DNA of 64,000 nucleotides. Source: Streptomyces sp. HUAS 15-9. GTDB lineage: Bacteria > Actinomycetota > Actinomycetes > Streptomycetales > Streptomycetaceae. Position 1 is the stretch's first letter; every line of letters begins with the position of its first letter. Where the stretch lies: NCBI RefSeq assembly GCF_025642155.1, contig NZ_CP106798.1:8928001-8992000 (forward strand), in the 5' to 3' direction. A program made the position numbers and the translations under genes. Below the pieces are notes generated by a model. The model had not been told where the DNA came from. It saw only the letters and a list, made by a program, of their open reading frames with translations, and did not search any database. This document shows, one piece after another, positions 9,613 through 17,547 of the stretch.

Positions 9613-10142
9613 TCAGGTCCCAGTCTCCAGGTGTCCACGATCAAGGGGAAGGTTCAGCAGGCGGGCGATGCCAAGCATGGCGTGGTGAACACCGTCGCCC
9701 TTCAGCCGGCAGTCGCGCAGGATCTTCCAGCCCTTCATGCGGGCAAAGACGTGCTCGACACGGGCACGGACCCGGCGGTGTGAGGTGTTGTGCTCCTCTT
9801 TCCAAGCCGGCAGTTCCGTCTGCCCCTTCCCGCGCCGGTGCGGGATGACCAGGCCAGTGCCCCGATAGCCGCCGTCGGCAATCACCGTGGTCCTACCGAC
9901 GGCCGCCTTGGCCCCGGACAGTTCCCACGCCTTGCAGTCGTTGCGGTTGCCTGGCAGGGGCTGGCCGACCACCACGACCAGCCGGGTGTCCGCGTCGATG
10001 ACGACCTGGTGGTTGGTGGAGTACCGATAGTTCTTCGACTGCTCCGCGACCCGGTGATCACGGGTCGGCACGAGCGTACCGTCCACGATCAGGACGGCGT
10101 CCTGGCGGAACCGCCGGCGCGGCTGGAGTGCGAGCAGCGGAC
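9613..10142 (-). pseudogene. IS5-family transposase, N-terminus lost next to IS701
   Basis: Contains a DDE catalytic core: Asp in AVLIVDGTLVPTRD, Asp in TTVIADGGYRG and Glu in VRARVEHVFARMKGWK, followed by a natural-looking C-terminus. The N-terminal helix-turn-helix (about 90 residues) is missing. The frame meets the IS701 element at 10143, and the sequence on the far side of IS701 does not supply the missing half. The IS5 copy was therefore already truncated, or was deleted, independently of the IS701 insertion. Confidence 0.8.
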
Positions 10143-10146
10143 CTAG

Positions 10147-11586
10147 TAGGGCTTGGTCATCTTCACTCCTGAGTGGCGTGTCTGTTGCCTCGTGGGTGGC
10201 GTTGTCGTGGTGTGACACCTGAGGAGATGACCGAGGCCCGGGGGGACCTGGAGGCGTTCGCGGCGGAGTTGTTCGACGGGTTCTTCCGTGCGGACCAGCG
10301 GCGGTGGGGACAGGCGTATGTGCGAGGGCTGCTGCTGGACGGGCGGCGTAAGTCGGTGGAGCCGATGGCAGCCCGCCTCGGCGAGGACGGCAACCGGCAG
10401 GCGCTGGCGCACTTCATCACCTCCAGCCCGTGGGATCCGGCGCATGTGCGGGCCCGGCTGGCCTGGAGGATGCACGAGGCGATCGGTCCGGAGGCGCTGA
10501 TCGTTGACGACACCGGCTTCCTCAAGGACGGGGACGCGTCCGCGTGTGTGTCGCGGCAGTACACCGGCACCGCGGGCAAGGTCACCAACTGCCAGGTGGG
10601 AGTGTCGCTGCACCTGGCCCGTGAGCAGGCCTCGGCCGCAGTGAACTGGCGGCTGTTCGTGCCCGCTTCATGGGATCCGGCCTCTGGACAGGCGGATGCG
10701 GCCAAGGTCGCCCGCCGCGGCCGTTGCGGCATCCCCGCCCAGGTGGGGCATGTGGAGAAGCGGCAGCTGGCCCTGGACATGATCGACGAAACCCGGTCGT
10801 GGGGCGTCGATGTCCCCTTGGTCGTGGCGGATGCCGGATACGGCGATGCCGCCGCCTTCCGTCTGGGGCTGGAGGAACGCAGCCTGCCCTATGCGGTCGG
10901 GATCTCCTGCCGCCACACCGCCCATCCGGCCGACGCCCGGCCCGTCCAGCCCCCCTACGCGGGCACCGGTACCACCGAAAGCGCAGTACCCCGACCCTGC
11001 GCAGACGGTGAAAGACCTGGTCATCGCGGCCTACCGGGCGGCTGCACGGCCGGTTTCCTGGCGGGTAGGCTCCCGGCCGGGCACGGGCCGAAACGGCTTC
11101 AAGCGCATGTACTCGCGGTTCGTCGCCCTCAGGGTCCGGCCCGCCGGACGGGGCCTACGCAAGACCACGGACGCTCCCGAGCTGCCTGAACGCTGGCTGC
11201 TGGCCGAATGGCCCGCCACCGAGAGCGAGCCGGTGCAGTTCTGGCTGTCCAGCCTGCCCTCCGGCATGCCACTGGCCACCCTGGTGCGGCTGACCAAGCT
11301 GCGCTGGCGCATCGAGCACGACTACCGGGAGATGAAACAGGCCCTGGGACTTGCCCACTTCGAAGGCCGCACCTGGGGCGGCTGGCACCACCATGTCACC
11401 CTCGTCTCCGCCGCCCATGCCTTCTGCACCCTCAGGCGCATGGCTCGCGCCCCAAAAGACACAGCGGCGGTCTGAGTCTCTACCAGATCGTCCGTGAACT
11501 GCAGACACTCCTCGCCCTCTGGACCGGCGCCTGCCCCACCTGCCGCCGCGACATACCCGCACCGATAGCAAGATGACCAAGCCCTA
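10147..11586 (+). mobile_element. IS701-family insertion sequence with intact ends
   Basis: A 1440-bp element bounded by perfect 17-bp terminal inverted repeats (10147-10163 and 11570-11586, beginning TAGGGCTTGGTCATCTT) and flanked by a 4-bp direct repeat CTAG at 10143-10146 and 11587-11590. IS701 elements generate 4-bp YTAR duplications, which CTAG fits, and have this size. The transposase stop codon lies inside the right repeat, as in compact IS. The intact ends and target duplication indicate a relatively recent insertion, although the transposase reading frame is broken. Confidence 0.92.
10212..11576 (+). pseudogene. IS701-family transposase with two frameshifts
   Basis: Begins at GTG 10212 (VTPEEMTEARGDLEAF) and carries the IS701 DDE_5 core: IVDDTGFLKDG with a catalytic Asp, LVVADAGYGD with the second, and LRWRIEHDYREMKQALGL with the Glu. 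The frame is left near 10970-10980, where one extra base moves it from PPYAGTG to PPKAQYPDPAQTV. It is regained near 11465-11475, where one base is missing, leading to LSLYQIVRELQTLLALWTG and TGA 11574-11576. The two shifts compensate, but the first frame meets a stop at 11187-11189, so no full-length product is expected. Without both errors it would be about 450 residues, near the family norm. Confidence 0.85.
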
Positions 11587-11726
11587 CTAGGCGTATTGAC
11601 CTGAAGCGAAAGTTCCGTCGGATGGCCTGTCCGTAGCGGTCGATCTCGACGACAAACGGCCGTCAGTGCCGTCGAGTAAGTTCTGTCTGTTCGGCCCGAC
11701 AGGCGGGCTGCCGAACCGGAGGACTC

Positions 11727-12230
11727 GTGGCGATGAGCATCCACCTACACCTTCGCGCCGTCGCGGAGTCCGAGATCCGGGACGACCACACCTGGCTTGC
11801 GGCGTTCATGTCCGAGGCTTGGGACAACCACCCCGACGAGTACGCAGCGGGTATCGCCGACTCGATCAACAAGGTCTGGGGCACCGTCAATGACCTCTAC
11901 GCCGCAGCCGATGTACTCGACACAGATGCCGACGAGCCCTGGACACTCCCAATTTACGGTGGCCGTCCCGTGCCACACAGCGCGGACGCCGACCCCTCCA
12001 ACCCACCCCTGATGCTTCTGGAGCCACCTGGGGTCTCACAGGCCGCAGCTTTCCTCGCAACTGTTTCCTTCGACCAACTGTGGAACGTTGCCGGGGGCAA
12101 GATCATGGGCCCCGGCCGGGACGAGGCGCAGGCCAGGCAAGAATTCCTCAACTATCACCGGGACCTCCTGGGGTTCTACGAGCGGGCAGCTTCGGCAGGC
12201 CATGCTGTGGTCAAAGCGGTGTGGGCTTGA
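11727..12230 (+). CDS. DUF1877-family protein
   Basis: A 167-residue soluble protein beginning MAMSIHLHLRAVAESEIRDD and containing LPIYGGRPVPH, both characteristic of DUF1877 proteins in Streptomyces. Their function is unknown. A GGAGG lies 4 nt before the GTG at 11727 and 10 nt before an ATG at 11733. The family usually starts with the second (MSIH), so the true start may be 11733. It lies 140 bp right of the IS701 end and stands alone on its strand. Confidence 0.8.
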   Translation: MAMSIHLHLRAVAESEIRDDHTWLAAFMSEAWDNHPDEYAAGIADSINKVWGTVNDLYAAADVLDTDADEPWTLPIYGGRPVPHSADADPSNPPLMLLEPPGVSQAAAFLATVSFDQLWNVAGGKIMGPGRDEAQARQEFLNYHRDLLGFYERAASAGHAVVKAVWA

Positions 12231-12235
12231 TGCGT

Positions 12236-12690
12236 GGTCACGTGCCCGTTACGGCCACTCGTTGATGGCTGCGACCAGCGCGGTCGCTTCGTATCGGACA
12301 GCAGGTTGTCGTATCGGGTGCCGATGCCACGGTGGCGCTTGAGCCGGTTGCGGATCCGGTCTGCAGGCACCGGAATCATGGCCTTGGTCCCACGTCTGCG
12401 CAGATAGGTACGGTTGTTACGGGAGTCGTATGCCTTGTCGGCCCGCACCCGGTCGGGGCGCTTGCGCGGGCTGCCGAGCCCCAGCCGGGGACCCGGATCG
12501 CTTCCAGGACTGGATCGAACTGCGGTGAGTCGCCTCGCTGCCCGGCCGTGATTGCCACCGAGAAGGGCTTCTGTCCTTGCTCGACGGCCAGATGGATCTT
12601 GCTGGTCAGGCCGCCGTGAGAACGTCCGAGGCCGTGGTCGGTCGGCTCGACGAAGATTCCGCCGGGGGTCTCCTTCTGGAGGTCCCCCTA
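12236..12690 (-). pseudogene. IS5-family transposase remnant with internal deletion
   Basis: On the minus strand 12540-12690 reads GGIFVEPTDHGLGRSHGG and LTSKIHLAVEQGQKPFSVA, the N-side of the DDE core. Another frame follows with RVRADKAYDSRNNRTYLRRRG and IPVPADRIRNRLKRHRGIGT. The normal segment between RIRNRLKR and the final RLKRHR block is absent, as if a deletion had occurred between two copies of the RLKR-coding sequence. At least one frameshift is present. It is a decayed fragment with no function expected. Confidence 0.75.
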
Positions 12691-12745
12691 ATGGGCAGTG
12701 ATGCGGGGCACCGCTAGGCCCACCCTGGCCCGTCGAGGCCCTGAA
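12691..12745 (-). repeat. 55-bp dispersed repeat, copy A
   Basis: The reverse complement of these 55 bases is identical to 36674-36728, the leader of the DUF5133-type gene. In this copy the sequence continues directly into the IS5 remnant instead of a gene. A perfect match of this length 24 kb away in inverted orientation means a shared origin. Confidence 0.85.
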
Positions 12746-13030
12746 GCTGCGTGAGGATCCTGGCCCAGGTTCGGTACCCGTACAGGCGGTGCGCTGCACC
12801 TGGTGCCAGGGTGGGGTGCACCGCCGCTCGTTTCGGTGTGTGCCGTCTTCCTTCCAGTTGGTGCCGTAGGTGCACCAGTAGCCGGCGTACGGCGGCAAGC
12901 ATGTCGACGCCCGGCCCACGCGACAGCTGCCGCCCGAATGCCCGATAGGGGCACTGTCTCCCGGTGTGCTCAGGGCCTCAGTGACCTGGGACAGCGAACG
13001 TTGATGGTTTGTCACTGGCGGAAACTGTGG

Positions 13031-13624
13031 TCAGTGGCCGCCGCTCGGAGGCTCGCAGCCGGTGCCGTCGGGGTAGCCGCCGAAGGCATCCGCCTTGGTG
13101 GAGTCACTGCTCATTGTTCCCTCCACACACCAGGGAGAGACGCCGATGTCGATGAGGAAGCCGACCCCGGCGGACCCGTCCTGGTACGCCTGCACCTTGT
13201 CGGGGGAGTAGCCGAGGCTGGTGAGCGCGTTGCGGACGCTGTCCGGGGCGAAGTCGGCGTTCTGGCGCAGCGGTTCGAGTGCATGCTTGATGTGTTCGAC
13301 GGCGGTGAATCCGTCGCAGCGACTCTGGCCGTGGAGCGGGATAGGAACTCTGAAGCCGTGGTTTTCGGCGTAGTGGTCGGTCGGCGGCACGGTTGAGCTG
13401 GGGGTAGTGGCGTCCCTTGGCGCCGTCGGCTCGGGGCTCTCGCCGGGGCAGGGGAAGTCCGCTGGTGTACTCGGCGTCGATATGCCGGTCGGCGTTGGAT
13501 GCGAACGCCGGTACGCGTCGGCGGTATCCCCTGCCCGCTGCGTTCCGCACCCCGCCGCCAGCAGGACCATCACCACCAACGGCAGCATCCCGAGCCGGGC
13601 TCTCGTCTTCCTTGGCGTCGTCAT
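13031..13624 (-). CDS. Secreted lipoprotein of unknown function
   Basis: A 197-residue protein from ATG 13624 with a classical lipoprotein signal: a basic MTTPRKTRARLG start, a hydrophobic LPLVVMVLL stretch and the lipobox LAAGC, the Cys being the predicted lipidation site. A proline/threonine/serine-rich linker of about 60 residues follows. A C-terminal domain with spaced cysteines comes next (SRCDGFTAVEHIKHALEPL, then FLIDIGVSPWCVEG). Two conserved-looking Cys may form a disulfide outside the membrane. The frame is open upstream to 13975 but without signal-like sequence. The family is not recognised. Confidence 0.72.
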   Translation of the reverse strand: MTTPRKTRARLGMLPLVVMVLLAAGCGTQRAGDTADAYRRSHPTPTGISTPSTPADFPCPGESPEPTAPRDATTPSSTVPPTDHYAENHGFRVPIPLHGQSRCDGFTAVEHIKHALEPLRQNADFAPDSVRNALTSLGYSPDKVQAYQDGSAGVGFLIDIGVSPWCVEGTMSSDSTKADAFGGYPDGTGCEPPSGGH

Positions 13625-14058
13625 CCCCCGATCCTTCCCCGCAGCTCGATGGGCGTCATGAGTACTTTTACTCATCGGGCCACAACACCCTCGCGGTGTA
13701 CTCCGGCTGGTCGGACCCAAAGACGGATCGGCTCCGTGCTTTGGCGGCGACGCGTCGGCCAGCTGGGAGACACTGCCTTGCGGTGCCGGTCGGGTGCGCT
13801 GTGGCCTGACAGGGGGATGAGGCGTCCCAGTGACTGCATTGCCCGCGTGACGCTGATCGGTGTGCCGTTGCCGCGTGACGAGCGCGGAGATCGCGTCGAT
13901 CCGTTTCTCGTGAGCGTCGGCGAGCCGGCGCAGGTGCACTGCCCGCCCAGTGAAGCCGAGCGCGGCACACGCCATTACCGCCGCACAATGCCCGTACTTT
14001 GGGCAACCCCTACGCTGGTGTCAGGGGCATCGAGGCATACGGACGACACTCCGGGGTG
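13625..14058. other. 434-bp gap between divergent genes
   Basis: Separates the minus-strand lipoprotein from the plus-strand unknown gene and presumably holds both promoters. A minus-strand peptide LRRLADAHEKRIDAISALV near 13870-13950 looks protein-like, but it has no start signal or family match, so no gene is called. Confidence 0.35.
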
Positions 14059-14805
14059 ATGGAGATGCTCGATTTGTCCGCCAGGTTGTCGGACCTCCCG
14101 GCGGTACGGGGCCGAGCCCCCTGGCCGGGACATGAATACGTCAAGGGCTGGGGCGTGTTCGGGCTGCCTTTCGACTCCGGTCATGTGCTCGCACTGCGCG
14201 TCTTCCCGGAGAACGACTTCGGCCCGTACCGCACGCTGTGGCATCGCGATCCAGCCGGCAACTGGTCGATCGATGTTGACGGGACACGGCTGGACACCGC
14301 GTGCCCCAGGTACTACGGCGCTGCATGCGACCGCACGGGACACGCCCACATACAGGTCACCTGGACGGGAGCGGCCTCCCTGCGGGTGACGATGGATTCC
14401 CCCTCCCTGGACTGGACCCTGACCGCCACCTCGACCCGGCTCCTGGACCTTCTGAACAGCGTCAGCGCGGCGCTGCCGCTCTCCACCTGGCGCACTCCTG
14501 TCTGGCTTCGGGCACGGCAGCACCTGGCCCGCGCGCTGGGAATGGGCGACATGCGCTTCTCCGGCGTCATGCCAAGCGGCCATACCGGAATGCTCATGCC
14601 GCAGCGAATCTACTTTGTCGAAACCTCGCGAGCCATGTTCGACGGTGTCGACCTCGGCCGCCCCACTCATCTCCCGGACTGCGTGCGTATCGGTGCAGCG
14701 ACCCTGCCGGCCCGCGGTGTCCTTGCCGTCGGCCAGGCGGTCTGGGAGATCCTGGACCCCGCGGAGTACGAGCGCACCCGCTCCGAGACCGCCCGGCAAC
14801 CCTAG
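14059..14805 (+). CDS. Conserved actinobacterial protein of unknown function
   Basis: A 248-residue protein starting MEMLDLSARLSDLPAVRG. It contains the stretches GHEYVKGWGVFGLPFDSGH and LRVFPENDFGPYRTLWH, then a beta-rich centre and a C-terminal LPARGVLAVGQAVWEILDPA. I have an impression of similar hypothetical proteins in Streptomyces, but no function is known to me. No signal peptide or membrane segment is visible. The ATG at 14059 is preferred over one 20 codons upstream because coding character begins here. The ribosome binding site is weak for both. It stands alone between a lipoprotein and a phosphatase gene. Confidence 0.72.
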   Translation: MEMLDLSARLSDLPAVRGRAPWPGHEYVKGWGVFGLPFDSGHVLALRVFPENDFGPYRTLWHRDPAGNWSIDVDGTRLDTACPRYYGAACDRTGHAHIQVTWTGAASLRVTMDSPSLDWTLTATSTRLLDLLNSVSAALPLSTWRTPVWLRARQHLARALGMGDMRFSGVMPSGHTGMLMPQRIYFVETSRAMFDGVDLGRPTHLPDCVRIGAATLPARGVLAVGQAVWEILDPAEYERTRSETARQP

Positions 14806-15522
14806 TCACTGAGCCTCGCCGCCGTCTTCCCGAAGAAAGAGGGGTTCGTCAGCCGCCGCACGCAGCGGCTGGAGCTCGCGCCGCCGATGGACTACCAATT
14901 GCCCGTCGCCGCGGCCTGGAATGCGTCGCCGGACCATCTGAAGGCACCAAGCCCGGCGCACTCCAACTGCTGCAAGTCCGTGCCTACTTCGGCCGTAGCC
15001 GGTCTCGCGCAGCCCTTTCATGGCTGGCCGCAACGCCGCGTTGTCCAGCCTGCTCGGCGGGGTATCGAGCGACCGATTCGCCTCGACCAGGCACTGCGCG
15101 AGGTCAACCGGTACGCCCTCGGGCGCATTGACCACCGGACCAGCAGGATCCAACCGCACCGCCTCGTCCAGGCGTACTCAACGCCCAGGTGAGCGCCGAG
15201 GAGCGCGAGGGGAACAGCGGGCACCAGGCGGCGCTCATGGGTAGCCGGGGGCGTGCGGGAACAGGCGTGCGTCTGATTGCCGAAATTCTCACCGGGCGTG
15301 CTGAATGTTCGAGGGCTCTGTGCGATGGCGTGAATTCATACAGTGACCACAGCTGGGTCTCGAGGCCGGCGTCGACCCGATGGGGGAGCCGTGTTGGATC
15401 GGGGATGGGGCGAGGTGCTGTCAGTGGCAGTCGCGGCGCGCGTCCTCGGCCAGGACATCGCATCGTTCGGTGCCGGGCCGCCCTAGGAGGCCACCAGAGC
15501 GTCTGCGAGGCAGGCTGAATGT
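14806..15522. other. 717-bp stretch without a recognisable gene
   Basis: Open frames exist on both strands (for example minus strand 15159-14806), but none shows a known motif, a credible ribosome binding site or a matching neighbour. The stretch may contain decayed mobile DNA. The last 100 bases include the promoter and leader of the phosphatase gene. Confidence 0.35.
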
Positions 15523-16677
15523 ATGGTGTCGTTCTTTCGTCCACCCTCTGGACCAGGAGTGGGCGGTCAAAGCAGCGTCCTGCTCGCACTGGCGCAGTGT
15601 GTGCCGTTTGTGATCGCGCTGGCGGTACTGATCATCGAGCTCACCCCAGCTCACTTCATCTATACCGGCCCGTTTCTCACCGCGGTGCCGGCGCTGGCGG
15701 CGGTAACGATGGGCCCCAAGCGCACGGCCCTGGCGGTGGCTCTCGCGCTGGCGGTCAGCGTGACCACGGCCACCTACAATCAGGCATGGGGGACCCTGCA
15801 GGTCTATACCAACTTCCTGGCTCTGGTCCTGGTATCCCTCGCCGGTTTCATCACAAGTAGCGCCGTGCGTGCGTACAGGAGGAGCGAGCTCGAGCAGGTC
15901 CGCCGGATCGCCGTGGCAGCACAGGAGGTCATTCTGCGGCCAGTCCCCGAGCGCCTGGGCCCGGTGCGGGCGGCCAGTCTGTGTCTCGCGGCCGGGACCG
16001 GGGCGCAGGTAGGCGGTGATCTGTACGAGGCCGTGCAGACGCGGTACGGCGTCCGGATGATCGTGGGGGACGTCCGCGGCAAGGGGCTGACTGCCATGCG
16101 CGCGGTCGCGGTGGTGCTGGGCGCGTTCCGGGTGGTCGTGCACTACGAGGACGATCTGGTGGGGGTCATGAACCACTGCGCGGCCGCGCTGCGCCGGGAG
16201 GCCGCTGTGCCGGGCGCCTATCCCGAGGAAGCCCTGATGGAGGGATTCACCACCGCACTCATCGCCCAGGTGCCGGACGACGAACCCGTAGTGCAACTGG
16301 TCAACCGCGGCCATCCGCCCGCGCTAGTACTCCACGAGGGCCGAACCCAGCCTTTGATGCCCACCTCGCCGCGTCCGCCCCTGGGCCTGGAGGATCTGAT
16401 CACCGGCCCTCCCGAGAAGCCAGAGAGCTATCCACTCGTACCCGGGGACCGTCTACTCCTCTACACCGATGGCGTGATCGAAGCCCGCAACCTTGACAAC
16501 GACTTCTTCCCTCTGTCGGAGACCATGGAGTCGATCAGCTTCAGCACCACCCCCGAAGAGTTCCTTGAGCAACTGCACCACGCATTGATCCGCCACACCG
16601 AAGGCCACTTGGCGGACGACGTGGCGATGATCCTTGTCGACCGGCTCGACGAAGGAGTCGGCATACCGGTCATCTGA
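15523..16677 (+). CDS. Membrane-anchored PP2C / SpoIIE-type serine phosphatase
   Basis: A 384-residue protein. About 130 N-terminal residues hold several hydrophobic segments (VPFVIALAVLIIELTP, LAVALALAVSVTTA, LALVLVSLAGFI). A SpoIIE-like PP2C domain follows from about residue 160: AQVGGDLYEAV, MIVGDVRGKGLTAM, LLLYTDGVIEAR and ADDVAMILVDRL, supplying the metal-binding aspartates. Such enzymes dephosphorylate anti-sigma-factor antagonists on serine in partner-switching pathways or act in stress and development. No anti-sigma factor gene is adjacent. A STAS-domain protein is encoded at 37205-37969, but a link between them is speculative. Confidence 0.9.
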   Translation: MVSFFRPPSGPGVGGQSSVLLALAQCVPFVIALAVLIIELTPAHFIYTGPFLTAVPALAAVTMGPKRTALAVALALAVSVTTATYNQAWGTLQVYTNFLALVLVSLAGFITSSAVRAYRRSELEQVRRIAVAAQEVILRPVPERLGPVRAASLCLAAGTGAQVGGDLYEAVQTRYGVRMIVGDVRGKGLTAMRAVAVVLGAFRVVVHYEDDLVGVMNHCAAALRREAAVPGAYPEEALMEGFTTALIAQVPDDEPVVQLVNRGHPPALVLHEGRTQPLMPTSPRPPLGLEDLITGPPEKPESYPLVPGDRLLLYTDGVIEARNLDNDFFPLSETMESISFSTTPEEFLEQLHHALIRHTEGHLADDVAMILVDRLDEGVGIPVI

Positions 16678-16997
16678 GACCTCGGTCAGTCATTGGGCAG
16701 TGTGTGGGTACTCACGGTGATACCGCGGTGTCCTGTGCGACCTGTTCAGATTCGGTGCGCCGATCAGGATGACGCCACCCCTTGCGAACGGGCGATGGAG
16801 CGGCTCGCATCGTGCGGGACGGCCGCTGATGTGGGTGCCGCATTGCCCACTGTCAGCACCGTGCCGGTGTCCGCCGTGGTACGTGCCACCTCCCGGTGGG
16901 CGCCTCTGCGTTGGTAGTACGGCCCCGAACCCGACCTGTACCGGTGGGCTCGCCCATTCAACTGTCGCAGCCTCGTCGTCGGCTGCCGTCCCTCCCG
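16678..16997. other. 320-bp gap downstream of the phosphatase gene
   Basis: No coding character on either strand. The stretch separates the phosphatase gene from the transporter remnant. Confidence 0.3.
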
Positions 16998-17230
16998 GAA
17001 AGGCTTGGACGCTCAACGCCCCGCTAGCAGAAACACTCTCCGCCGCCCTGCTCGTCGTGGTCCTGACGTGTGCGGTGATCCGGCCGTGGGGCTGGCCGGA
17101 GGCCGTCGTCACCGTCCCGGCCACCGGGCGATCTCCCTGGACCACGCGGAGGCCGAGGCCGCCCGGCTCGGTCCGGTCATCGGCTTCCTCGCGGCAGTGC
17201 TGGTCCTGGCCCAGATGTGTGTGACGACGG
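16998..17230 (+). pseudogene. N-terminal fragment of an ArsB/SLC13-type permease
   Basis: One frame reads LAETLSAALLVVVLTCAVIR then PWGWPEAVVTVPA, the first membrane segment of ArsB-like arsenite or anion permeases. About 15 codons later the neighbouring frame continues with DHAEAEAARLGPVIGFLAAV and LVLAQMC, the second segment. A frameshift therefore lies near 17110-17140, and the remaining roughly 340 residues are gone. It is a relic of a transporter gene cut off by the DNA that now carries the NACHT gene. Confidence 0.6.
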
Positions 17231-17547
17231 GGGCCATCCACGCCTGCGGGGCGTGGATGGCCTGCAGCGCGGCCATGCGCCGGTGCCGGCCACTGGTGAG
17301 GTGTTCGCGGCCCGCTTCCTTGCAGGCTTGCTCTAGTTGCTCGGCCGTGCGCATGCACGCGTCTCGTATCGGTGACAGGGCCGGGTCGGCTGAACACTCG
17401 GCGAGATGCGGGACCATGCGCTGGCCATGGCTCATGGTGTGGCCGCATGGTCAGCGCTGGGCCGCTGAACCGGCCACTTCGCATGGTGGAGAAGTAGTCG
17501 ATCCCTCCGGTTCACCATCTGCCTTCCTAGGCACGGACCTGCGCGGG
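17231..17547. other. Gap upstream of the NACHT gene
   Basis: No supported plus-strand gene. A minus-strand frame from ATG 17435 reads MSHGQRMVPHLAECSADPAL and looks protein-like for about 65 residues, but it lacks a ribosome binding site and merges into the permease relic. The NACHT promoter should lie in the last 100 bases; no clear -35/-10 pair was found. Confidence 0.3.

Noticed and set aside
10212..11576. Programmed frameshifting in the IS701 transposase
   Set aside because: IS701 transposases are normally single frames, and no slippery heptamer was seen at either shift.
17109..17435. Minus-strand peptide starting MSHGQRMVPHLAECSA
   Set aside because: Protein-like for about 65 residues but lacking a ribosome binding site, a family match or an intact end; recorded only as part of the gap.
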